A stretch of DNA of 64,000 nt, taken from contig NW_002476399.1 of NCBI RefSeq assembly GCF_000189635.1, forward strand, positions 248,001 to 312,000, read 5' to 3'. Positions 47,331 through 59,532 of the stretch are shown one piece after another (position 1 is the first letter of the stretch; the number at the start of each line of letters is the position of its first letter). A program made the translations under genes and the position numbers. The DNA comes from Tetrahymena thermophila SB210 (lineage: Eukaryota; Ciliophora; Oligohymenophorea; Hymenostomatida; Tetrahymenidae). The notes under the pieces were generated by a model. The model saw only the letters and a program-made list of their open reading frames with translations, made no database searches and was not told the DNA's origin.

Positions 47331-49073
47331 ATGCAGGATAGTTAGAAATAAGATTTCTTGTAAAATAAGGCTAAAATTGAAGAAGCAATAGATTCAATTT
47401 TGAAAAAGACCTATGATGAAAAAACTAAAGGATCTAGAGAATGCAAGTAAATCCTAGATTAACTTTATGAAATTCAGCCTCTTTTAAAAACTGTAGACGA
47501 TTCTATAAAAGATGTAAACCAAGATAAATTACAATAGCTGTATAAAACTTTTAGAAATCTATTTAAGTCATTCAAAGAGGATGTATCAGAAACTTCAAAA
47601 ATGATAAACGATAACACATTTGATAAAGATAATAAGATAAACAAAGAGAAAATGAAATAAGTCATAGAACGAATTAAAAATATGAAATAAGAACTAGAAA
47701 ATTTAAAAAATAAAATATTTGTCCCTTACAAAAAGTATTTAGTTTGGATAGACTATAATATTGAAAATGATGAAAGTTTGTTATATTTAATTGAATTTAT
47801 CAATATTTGCAATGGTGCTATTGAAATTCATATTTTCGATAATAATGAGGATTTTAGAAATTTTGTTGTAGAACACTCAGATTAAATGCTTTATATTATT
47901 ATGAGCGGGTCGGCAGCTGGTGAGTCTTTCGAATGGGATGGAAAAAACTTAAAATGGATCAAATAGCTAATTTAGTAGAAGTCTTCAAGTGAGTTTATTT
48001 ATGGAATATATATATTTACTTCTTATGAAGGAGAAAAGTACTTTAAGCCTTTAATAAAATCAGAAAAAGGATTGGTTTTGGATGTCACTAGTAATCCAAA
48101 AATCATATCTGAAAATCTAAGAAATTTAATTTTTCCAAAGAAATGCATAAGGGTATTACCAGTAGTCAAGCTATGTGAATTTCTTGATAAAGAGCTTATG
48201 GAGTAATTTCTTTTATTAGCAAAACAGGATTACTCTAAAATATAACTTATTGACTATCATCCAGATAAACCCTATCAAATCTAATAAAAATTTAAGCTTT
48301 CTGAATTATAAATTAACAAATTTTAAAACAAAAGTTTAAAATAAAGATTAGAAATCGCTTTTAAAATTATAGAAGATTAAAAGATTGGTATTGACTAAAA
48401 TATCTTAAATAATAATATATATTAATCTCTATTTGAATGCTTTAGAAGTTAAGATAATAGTCAAATAGCAGAAAGTATATTAAAGCTTTATACTTAAGAA
48501 ACTAACTTCTACAAGTTCATAAATTCTTTGTTAAGTGTATTGAATCAAGACTTAATAATAATTTTTTGGGATCTTATTTTATGCTTTAGAGCAGCTCTAA
48601 ATGTTTATGATGATTCTAAATTTTCTCAAATTTAACCCCCTAAAATGATTAGTAAAAAATTACATTTTTATAACATTTTAACTGATTTATTATTTTAAAA
48701 ATATTCAGATAATTAATATGAAGAAAGAAAAGCAGCTACTCTTTATAGAGGAGTAGCTATACCAAAGGAGAGTTTTGAGTAGCTTTATAAGGTTGATTAA
48801 TATATCTGTATGTGTGGATTTTCTTCTTTTAGTACTGATCTTAATATAGCTTTAAAATTTTCTTAGAAAGGCTAAGGAATAAGAGTTATTTTTAAAGTAG
48901 ACTATGAATGTGGTAATTAACAGTATCCTTTGAGACCAAAATGCTTAAGTGAACTGTCAGAATATGATGAAAAAGAATATCTAATGAATTGTGGAACTGT
49001 TTTTAGGATTAAATCCATTTAAGAAGAAATTGAAGATAATAATGTTATTAAATATATTAATCTAATTTTGTGA
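47331..49073 (+). CDS. ADP-ribosyltransferase-fold protein, near-duplicate (561 aa)
   Basis: Two exons (47331-48651, 48709-49073) with a 57-nt intron; the spliced length of 562 codons is the same as in the gene at 42514. The first 150 codons are almost identical to that gene. Substitutions increase around the middle domain (IIMSGSAAGES instead of IIMSGKAAGES) and towards the C-terminus. The catalytic landmarks remain: LYRGVAIP, CGFSSFST, and DEKEYLMNCGTVFRI with the E.E pair. The intron is 31 nt shorter, lacking the tandem CTAA/ATTT sequence. It ends about 670 bases before the giant gene on the same strand. Confidence 0.72.
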
Positions 49074-49746
49074 TGTTAATAATTATTTAAAAAATAGAAC
49101 CTATTTTTATTCTTAAATTCAAAATTTTAAAATATATTTTATTTTATATGAATTTTCCCAAAAATAATTAGATATTAAAATTTAATTTTAAAAAAGGCTG
49201 ATAAGTTGGACATTAATTAATATTTCATTTATTTAAATATTTTTAAAAAAGTAATTCCCCAAATTTAAAAGAGTAAGCAATTAATTTTAAAAAAAAATAT
49301 TTTACAAGTTTTTTTTGATATGAATACATCAAAATTTATAACATAGAGGTTTTCAGTTAGAAAGATGTTTAGAAAAATGAAAAATTAACTAAATCTGTTA
49401 CCATTTAAATAATTTTTTTAAAATATTTACTTTATTTTTATCGATTTTAAAGTGTAGAAAGGAAAAAATCATAGATTTATTACCTTTCAAAAAATTATTT
49501 TTTATATTTTTTTTACTTCTTTTATTTTTCTTTCTAAATAGTTATAAAAATATAGTAGATTGAATGATCAATAAAATTAAAATTAATTTTTTACTTTTTT
49601 TCTCTATCAAACCTTTGTATAAATAAATAGATTATAAATTCTATAACAATTTAAAAAATAATAATAATTATTTATTTATTTTGAATTAATTAATTAATAC
49701 AACATTAAAGAAACACAATAGATAAGCATTAAAAAAGTGTTAATAC
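49074..49746. other. 5' flank of the giant gene
   Basis: Non-coding. The bases 49500-49746 are the region duplicated at 45880-46145 (landmarks TAGTTATAAAA.ATAG, GATTGAATGATCA, AATAAATAGATTATAAATTC, AAAGAAACA.AA.A.ATAAGCAT), so they probably include the promoter. I saw no clear TATA-type signal against the AT background. Confidence 0.5.
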
Positions 49747-52700
49747 ATGAAGACTCTATTTGTTCTACTTTACTTATTTATAAGCTTTTTATGTATTAAA
49801 TAAGCTTTTTCTCAAAATTAAAACTGCTCAATAATTGGATGCTCATTATGCTATTTTGACTAAAACCAAAACAAAGAAATATGTACATAATGCAAAGAAG
49901 GGTACTCTTTAAATAATCAAGGCTGCATTTATTAAAATTGTCCACCTTACCTATTTTATTAGACATCAAATTAAATTAGTGAATCTGAGGTAGAAGATGG
50001 GGAGTGTTTATCAATATGTAACTAATTTTACAAAGGGAATCCCTATAACAATCTTTGTGAGTAAATATTTGAATGCACAACCTCAATAACCACACCAAAT
50101 AGCATATATGATTTGAATTAATTGTAAAAATTTATAATCTATCAAGATAATTATTATGTTGCTGTTTACTAAAGCTACTTAATTATGTATACTTTTGAAG
50201 AAGGTACATTTGTTTAACATTATCAATTTGAAGCAGAAGATATTTTACTTTACTTTTTTAATGGAAAAATATTTATGCTGAGGAATGATAATTCTATTTA
50301 AATATGGGACCTTGTTAATAACAGTAGATTTAAAATTCCTTTGTAGTAGAACATTAAATTAGATAATAAAAGTTAACTAATATTAACAAATTTCTAATAA
50401 ATACTACTTTTGAATGCAAATATACAATCTAATTAATTTGAGTTCACATTTGTTTTTTCTTTTTCTTAATTAAATTAGTAATAGTAATATTCTTTTCAAA
50501 TTTAATAAGAAAACAAATTAATTTTCATTAGCGGCAATGATCTAATAATTACATACAACCAGCAATCTTTTTAAATTTTTATAATTCAAATGAATTAAAT
50601 AAATTAATAATTATTTGCAAATTTATTATTTGATTCAACTTAACAATCTGCCTCATTTTTACTCTCATAAAAACTAATATTTGCTTATAAATCATAAGAA
50701 TATATAAATTTAATATTCTAAGATCAGTTTATACAAATTAATGATAAAAATGAAACAGATATAGTTTTAAAAACTCTAAATGTTGAAAAAGTAAGAGTTT
50801 ATCAAGTAAATTATCAGTAAAAATAATTAGATAAGATTCTATTTCTATCAAACAATTAGGTATTTGATGAATCAAGATATTTAATTTTATCTGGGGATAA
50901 TAATTACTAAATAATAGATTTTGAAATATTCTAAATAGGTTAAATAGATGAACTGATTTTATTTATAGTGACTAATCAACAATAATTAATCATTTTTCAA
51001 TATCAAAGAGACTTAATGACATTCACATAAGTAAATTAAATTCAAGTTTTAATACCAAATAACTAAATAAAATTATTCCCAACAAGTGAAAATTTTAATT
51101 TTACGTCTACAATTTAATCTTCAACAAATTCTCAAGTTGTTATAGTGACAAATTAGATTTAAATTTTTTATGATATCTATCCAATTTAGAGGAAAATAAT
51201 AAAAAATTTTGATTTACCTTATCCTCTTTTGTATAACTCAGCTAATGTAAATTCAATAGTATAGTTTTACCCTATTCAATAAGTTGCTTAATGCTTAAGT
51301 AATGGTGATATTGTAATATTTGATATATCTAATAATTAAAACTAAATTATTATTGGGTATTTTTAAAATTAAAATGATACATGCTTTTAGCTTTAGATAA
51401 TTATAGGAAATATATTGATTGCTTAAATGAATCAAAAACTTTTAATTATTAATCCATATCTTAATTTAGTGTAAAAAGTAATAACATACAATGAATAAAT
51501 TATTATGATAAGTGTCAATTATGACAAGTTAGCAGTGTAAACAGTAAAGTGCTTAAATATTTTAAATGAAACCTTCTAAACAGTATTCGAAGAATGCAAT
51601 TCTTTGATGAGTTTAAATAATGTATAAATTGCAATTTCTTAAAATGTTTATATTTATACTTAAAAGGAAACGAGTTTAAATCTTTATCAGATAGATTTTT
51701 TAAATAGAAATTATTCTTTAATATATCAACAATCATTTACAAATGCAATTTAATTTTTTAGATTTATAAACTTCTAAACATAAAAAGATATAGAGTCGTA
51801 TTCTTATAGTGTAAATGAAATGATTGTTTTTGACACTCAAAGAAATTTTATAATTCTTAATTCTTAACTTAGAATAATTTACTCTGAAGCAAATTTATTT
51901 TTAAGCAATATTAACGATGCAAGAAGAGTAATTAATGACATTAATGTTTATTTTATTATTGGGGTACCTGTATAAGACAATTCGAGCATATATTTAGGAA
52001 TGATTTAAAAAGATAAATAAAGTAATACAGTTTAAATTGATGGAAACATATTTTTTAATTCAATATTCTATGGAGATCCTGAGAAGATAATAAATGATTG
52101 TGGAGTTATTTACTACCAATTTAGATAAATTATACCTAATGATTTATTTACAACAATAAGATAAATAACATTTGATCCTATAAGAAATTTATAAGTAACT
52201 AATGGTTTATATTAAGTAATATTATAATCAATCACAAAAACTGAATAAAAAATAACAATCCCTTCTGAAAACCACCTAGATTATGTAGGAACTAATAGAA
52301 GTTCATTATCAATGACATATCTAAAAAAAAAAATTTATGAAGTAATAAATTTATAAAAGATTCTTCCATAATAAATCTAAAGCAATAGGTAAATATAGTA
52401 GTTAAAGCAAAGTGTTATACTAGGTGTCATATTTGTAAGGACGAATTATGAAGTAATTTTAATTTCTTTCTTTACAAATAAATTATTACAAATAATTACA
52501 CCAACTTTAAAGTAATTTGTTTTTAAAGATATGACTATATTAGAAGATATAAATTCTGCTCTTTTTATAAGTTAAAGAGAAGTTTAATTATTACATTTTA
52601 GCACTTCTATATAAACTTACAAATACGATTAAATGACTTCTATAAAAGGAATTATATATGATTAATTCACAACATATTTTTATGTTTTCGGAAATGGAAT

Positions 52701-55700
52701 CAACTGTCTTGATAAAAATCTTAACTAAATATATTAAATATTAAGTTAAGAAGTAAATAATACAGTAATGTAATGCTTAGATAGTAGAGATTTACTTGTA
52801 TGTAATCTTTAAATAAATTTAATCTATTTCATTGATAAAAAATCTAAAAGTATTATTTAAAAACTAGTAATAACGTAAATATAAAATTATAAAATGGCCT
52901 TAGATGAAACCTACAATCGTATCTATGTCTATGATTAATCATTTGTAGTCTTTAATTTTTAAGGTTAATTCTTAAATATGTATTAACCTTAAGTTGGGTA
53001 TATACTTTAGCTTTAGTTCGAAGACTAATTTTTGATACTTGTGTCTCCGATATGTAAAATTAATTTATTTATTTTTTTAAATAAAATTATTTGACTAGAC
53101 AAGTTTATAATTTTTGAATATAAACCTAATAAATAAACTTTATACAATTCTAACTAAGAATACAAAAAATTTTTTTATAAATTTCATTGTAATTAAGTTA
53201 ATATATGATAAATGCGCACTGTGACTAGTGGTAAATATTTAAAAGCAATACACCTACAAATTTTATTTTTGTGAATTTAAGTACTAGTATATTTATTAAA
53301 TATTTTTATTTTTTATTATATTGATATTTGATTTTTTTAGAAAATGTAAAATATATTTTAAAAGTAAATTTAATAAACTATTAAATACTTTTTAATTAGC
53401 TCTCAATAAATTTATATATTAAATTTAAAAATGAGTGTTATCTAATTTTAATATATAAGCTAAATACTGGGATTCCCAGAAATATTATAATAGTATTAAT
53501 AAATTTTTTAATTTTGTTAAAAAGGTATAATAATTTATGACAGAATAGATATTTTAGTGGAGACAAATATATAAACTGTTAGTGGTTTTTTAATTGATGG
53601 ATATATTTATTGTAAAGAATTAAATTTGATAATATTTTACATAAATACTTCAATATTTGCTTAACTGTATGTATATGACATTAAATAGAAATTATAGATA
53701 GCTTAAATTACAGGAAATCTAAATTAAGATGGTTAAGTAGCAGGATTGACTTATGAGATCTAATCTTAGTATGTTTAGTTTATTGATACATTAGGAAACT
53801 ATTATATTTTTGATATGTTTGATTCATTTAGTTTAGAAAATTTATTTAGAATAACTGAAGTAATAGATAGATAAGAAAAAGTTTAAGGATTAGATTATGA
53901 TTACAGGACAAATAATGCAATAATATATACAGATTAAAGTATATACATAATTGACTATACTTAAGTTAATTAATAATTTATGCCTTCTCTCTCTGACCAA
54001 AGAAGTTTATTCACTCAAATAAATGAATCTACTTATATTTTAGTTGATAGCTAAAACTAATTATATAGATACTCCAACTAATCATTAAAATTCGAAAGAT
54101 TTTTCGATAATTAAAATTTAAAAGAAGTTAGATATAATCAAGAAACTGATTCTTTGGTTATAGCTTTTGAAAACAAGATAAGTATATGTATTTAATACGA
54201 GTAAAATAGAATTAGTTATTTCAATCAAAATTGCACTGAAATTGATATGCCTTTTCAGTAATTTATTTTAGATAATATCTTTTTATCCTCCTCAAAAATA
54301 ATCTATCATTATGATTTGTCTACTGTCTAATTAATAAACTAAATAGTACTTAATCCATAATTGTTTCTTATAAAATTTTTAAAAATTTAAAATTTATTAC
54401 TTTTCGGAATAAGTAATGGCACTCTTATTTAGTATGACATTTCTACCTAACAATAAGCATATTATAGCATTTCTTTATCTAATAATATAAATCAATCATT
54501 TCTATTTTTATAAATAGAAAATGTTAATAGAACTATGATTGCTTACGCTGCTACAAATTTAGGAATAGTATTAATTATTGATTTATAAAAATAGATGATA
54601 TTAGATTAAATAAATTTACTTTTATTAAGTAATATCGATCAAGAATAAGGTACATTATTGACAGGTTTTTCATATGATGAGTTATATAATAGATTCATAT
54701 TTTTTTTCAGCGGTGATAAGAAAGCTTATATTTGGGATTATAATAAAGATTAGCTTATAGGATACTTACCTTTAATTACTACTTTCAGAAACTATATTAT
54801 CATGACAAAGAATTATATAATAATATAAAATACATTTAATCTAAGCTTTTTTAAGAAATAAGATATCTATAGGTTAGTTTCAACTATTTAATTTCGCTTA
54901 TAGTATGATATTTTGCAAGAATTTGAAATAATTGAGGAAAAATATTTGCTCTGCTTCTTTACTGATAAGTTTTAATTCTTTGTTTTATTTGAAGATTCAT
55001 CAAATTAATAAATTATAAATTTTTAACTTGAAAATCAAAAAGAATTGCCATATCCTTAGCTTCTTGGTTATAATTTAAATTTAGATTAAGGCTATTTGAA
55101 AGTATATGGAGTATCTTAAAGAAATGTATTTGAAGATAAACACAACTTAAATATTTATCAATATAATTCTAATATTACTATCTGCTCGAGTCAAATAGAA
55201 AATTCTAATTTATTTGATAGTTAAAAGAATTTATAATCAATATAGCCATTAATGCAATCAATTTAAGGAGCTTATGGTAGAACACTAATTTAATAATAAA
55301 ATTGGAGTTTTTTAATATTTTTGGATATCTAAAATAGTAATTTGAAAATGCTTTAATCATTATTTTAATAATCAAATTAAATAAATATCTAAACATTTTT
55401 AAATTTTAGTACAAATTCTAATGTCACCTTGAGTAATCAACTTTTCGAATTTTTTAATCAAGATTAATATTACTTATCAAACTTTAACTTTTTGTTTGAC
55501 TAAGCTGGATCTCAAAATTATACTTTTGCCTTAAATTCTTCATTTACTGAAATTAGAATGTTGGAAATTAGTTTAGTTAATTAATTAATATAAGAATAGT
55601 AAATCATACTTAATAACTAGAATTTAGTTGTTATTCAGAATTTAACAATTTCAGGAATTACTTTTAATTCATTAAAAAACAATGCTTCATCAGATTAATC

Positions 55701-58700
55701 TCTTATTATTTTTGATTCTATTAAAACAATATCATTAATAAATTTAAATATTTTTGAAAATAAAGGAAACACAGCAAATGAAAATTTTATTATATTTAAT
55801 GATATTAAAACTCTTATAATTAGTTAATTAAAAATAAATGATAATGATAATATTTTTTCTTTGATTAAATTTTAAAATGTAGAGACTTTGATTATTGAAA
55901 ATTTATAAGTTCAAAGTAATATCATTAACAAAAATGGTTTTAATTTTTAAAATAGTAATGACTATAATAAATTTATAATATAAGAGAATAATTTGTGTTA
56001 CAATACTATTCTTTGCTTTGTTGGATGCTAAAACATAACTATTAAAAACTCAAAATTAACAAATAATGAAGATTATAATTTAATATAAACATATTCATTT
56101 TATTACTAATAAAGCAATCTGATTTAGCTTCTTTTAAATGAAATAAATTTAAATAACTTAAATGTTACATAAAATAGTGCTAATCCTTTTTCTTTTTTGA
56201 TAAGTTTAGATAATACTTTGGTAAATATTAATTAGCTGAATTGTATTAAAAATAATAACAATATGATAATTTAAAAATCAAAATCATTATTAATTAAAAA
56301 TAGTTAATTTATAGAAAATTCATCATTAAATGGAGGTGCTATGTATTTAGATTAAATTTAGAATTCAATTTTGATCTAAAATTCACTATTTTAATATAAC
56401 AAAGCAATACAGAGTGGTGGTGCTTTTTATATTTATGTAACTAAATAAATTACTTTTGAGATAGATCATAAAAGTTTAATTTCTAAAAACAATGCACTTA
56501 TAGGAGGTGGATTACGTTATATTTATCCAGATACTCCTTCTCCTTAAGAATATATCCCTTAAGGCTTTCCTTACAGTTATATTATTATCAAAAATACAGC
56601 TGAAATATATGGAGATAATGTAGCATCATACTTAAAAAATATATAAATTAGTTAGATTATTATCTAAAATGATATTAATGTTGGAAATAAAGTATCAGAA
56701 AATGAAAATTCTAGTTCAATTAAATAATATGAAATAAATGATTTTTAAAGCGGAGGACAATTATTATTGAGAGTAATTTTGCTTGATCAAGAAGGAAGAA
56801 AACTAACTTTTTCTAAAGAAAATTTGATAGATTAATAATATCCTCCTGATATTTAGTAAGAATTAGAGAATATTTAAATTTAAATAACAAATTAGTAAAA
56901 AACAAAAGAAATAATAATTTTAGGTAACAATTTAGTTAATTATTATGATTATAACTCAACCTCAAACACATTTGATATTTAAATATAAATTTAATCTAAA
57001 CCTAAAACTTAAGATTTACTTTAAGTTTAAGCCAACACAGCTATAGCAAATGGATTAATTCCTCCAATTAAAATAAATATAAATTACAGAAATTGTAAAA
57101 TAGGAGAAATTATTTAAAATATCAACTCAAATATAATTATATGCTAATACTGCTCAAATGGAACCTACTCTATTATAGATCCAAATGTATTAAATTATAC
57201 TTATTTATCTGTGGATAACTATTGCAAATCTTGTCCCTAAGGTTCTGCAACCTGCTAAGGTGAAAATATTATTCTGTAAAACGGTTACTGGAGGATTAAT
57301 AAACTATCTGATGTAATTTTATAATGCAGTTTAGCCAGTGAATATTGTTAAGGAGGTTACAATGAAGGTTGTACAGATGGGCATATTGGACCATTATGCT
57401 AAGAATGTGATATTTTAGGAGTGGAATAAAAAAATAATGTGAGATATACAGAGGGTGTATTAAAAGGAACATGCAATACTTGTCCAAGTTCTATAAGTTT
57501 GGTTTTTTATGAAGTATTTATGATATTAGTACTAACTGCTTATTTTTTTTTTAATTTCTACATATTTAAGAAAAGCTTCATTTATTAACAAACTTGCTAT
57601 TACTTAAGAATATTACATATTCTTCCAATCAATAAAAGCTCATTTAGGAGTATATAAGGTTCTTTTATAAAAATATATGTCAATTATTGCTAACTATCTT
57701 CAATCATAATTAACGATACTAGATCAATACCTAATTTAAATATAGTTTAAGATTTTATTGGATCTTTTTGCAACAAAGTTATGATCTAATATATCTGTCT
57801 GATTGATGAATAATTTCTGAAAAAGTATAGTAAAATTGGAATATAAATTTTTATCTATACTCTGATTCCTTTTTTACTTGGAGGTTTTCAACTTATTTGC
57901 TTGTTTATTTTCTCTAAAGTTTTCAAATATAATGTAAAGAAATATGACTATTTGTCATTTTTAAATATCTTACTGATGTACTTTTAAACCTAATAAACTT
58001 TTTTTTTTGCTTAATCTCTTTCTTGCGTAGAGATAGGTTAATAAAACTATTCTAGTTTAGACTTAACTCAACAATGCTCATCTTAAATAGTTTTAGAAGT
58101 CATAAAACCAATATCAATAGCTTTTATTATAATTTGGAATTTATTCCCTTTATATATTATCTATAAACTGTTTTAAAATTCACAAATACTGAATTTTTGT
58201 TCAATAAAATATTCTTTAGGTTATTACTATAATGAACTTAGACCATCGTATTATTACTGGGAGTTTGTCAGGATATACATCAAAATAGCTATTGTTTTAA
58301 TTTTTGTTTTGCTGTAATAGAAATATAAACATCTCTCATACAATTTAATTAATGTCATCATACTTTTATATATAAAAAAAATCAGTGTAATAAAACCTTT
58401 CTTATTTAAAGATATTAACAAATGTGAAATATACTCTCTATTAATGCTAATATCTAAAATAATAATACAAATGCTAATTGAGTTGAATATATTTCAAGTA
58501 AGCATTGACTTTATAATGGTTGCAATGAATTACTTTTTACTATCATACTTTATTTTGATTATAATTGTGAAAGATTAATAGAGCACTTTAAGAAAATTAA
58601 TATTATTTACTATAAACAAATTACTTACATAAAAATATAAAGATAAATTATAATTATCAAAAAATAATTAGCTAAAAACATTTATGAGGTGGAAGCTGTT

Positions 58701-59039
58701 AAGAAACTCAATTAAGAAAAAAAAGAATGAATAAATTATTATTAATATTCCGTAGCTTGATAGGACAAGATTAACTGAAAATATATCATTAAAAAAGTCA
58801 AAAAGTAATTTTTTTTATTTAGTTTCATAAATTTAAATAATTAAATATTTATATTAAAAATAGTTTTATCTCAAAATGAAAGGAAGTCTTTATTTGAAAA
58901 TGAAGATTACTTGAATTTTTCCTCCGATTTGTAGGAGTCCTAATCAAAAGCCTAGGATATTAAGCTATCTAGGTTTTCTAGTGGGGTTTATTTCAAAAAA
59001 TAGCTTTAGCTTTCAAATTAATTTTCCTAAATAGATTGA
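49747..59039 (+). CDS. Giant secretory-pathway membrane protein with beta-helix region (about 2,900 aa)
   Basis: The start MKTLFVLLYLFISFLCIKQA is a good signal peptide. It is followed by a cysteine-rich segment (CSIIGCSLC, CTQCKEGYSLNNQGC). A long beta-rich part of about 1,900 residues, propeller-like in feel but without clear repeats, comes next. A right-handed parallel-beta-helix-like region contains LNGGAMYLD and QSGGAFYIY near residue 2030. A second cysteine module (CQYCSNGTYS, CKSCPQGSATC, GYWR, GHIGPLCQEC) spans about 2300-2410. Seven or eight hydrophobic helices (about 2415-2780) precede a cytosolic tail. A likely intron is 58805-58863. Frame 1 reaches 53053 and frame 2 resumes from at least 53431; an intron 53054-53557 would give 2,909 codons in one frame, but two separate genes cannot be excluded. 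Probably a surface adhesin or receptor; no named family is recognised. Confidence 0.72.
53054..53557 (+). other. Probable long intron or gene junction in the giant gene
   Basis: The donor is GTAAAATTAATTT at 53054. Acceptors compatible with the reading frame end at 53479, 53524, 53548 and 53557 (ATTTTAG). A short intron 53054-53098 also keeps the frame open, but only to TGA at 53206-53208. The interval is much more AT-rich than the coding parts on each side. A single 504-nt intron is the simplest model that joins both halves. The alternative is that a second gene starts at ATG 53431, but that start has no signal peptide. Confidence 0.5.
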
Positions 59040-59218
59040 TAATTTTTTAACTTAACATTCTTGAAATAACTTTATTTTTTTTATTAATATTTTTAGTTAA
59101 AAATAAAGTTTTTTATTAATATTTATGTGCTAAAAAATTGCAAATCTATATTTTTAAACATTTGATTTATAAAGAGCAATAAAAAAAAAGAATTCAAATA
59201 GTTAAAAGCTATTGACAT

Positions 59219-59475
59219 AGAATTTATAATATATAAAAAATAAAAATTAGTTAATATTGCTTTTTTTAATAAATTTATTTATTTATTTTGAAGATAACTA
59301 TTTTAATTAAAAAACCATCTAATAAAAATTTTTAAACAATTATTCTATTACTATCAATAAATTTTATAAATATAAAAAATAAAAATTAGTTAATATTGCT
59401 TTTTTTAATTAATTTATTTATTTATTGATTTAATTTTGATGATAATTATTTTAATTAAAAAACCACCTTAATTTA
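59219..59475. repeat. Direct repeat of about 110 bp
   Basis: Two copies (about 59219-59322 and 59360-59475) share ATAAAAAATAAAAATTAGTTAATATTGCTTTTTTTAAT.AATTTATTTATTTATT and ATTTTAATTAAAAAACCA. The second has a small extra segment (GATTTAATTTT). They lie between the giant gene and the next 2TM gene; function unknown. Confidence 0.75.
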
Positions 59476-59532
59476 ATAAATTTAAAGCAAAGTAGAACCA
59501 AACCTTATAATACAATCTTTTCTATTCTAAAT

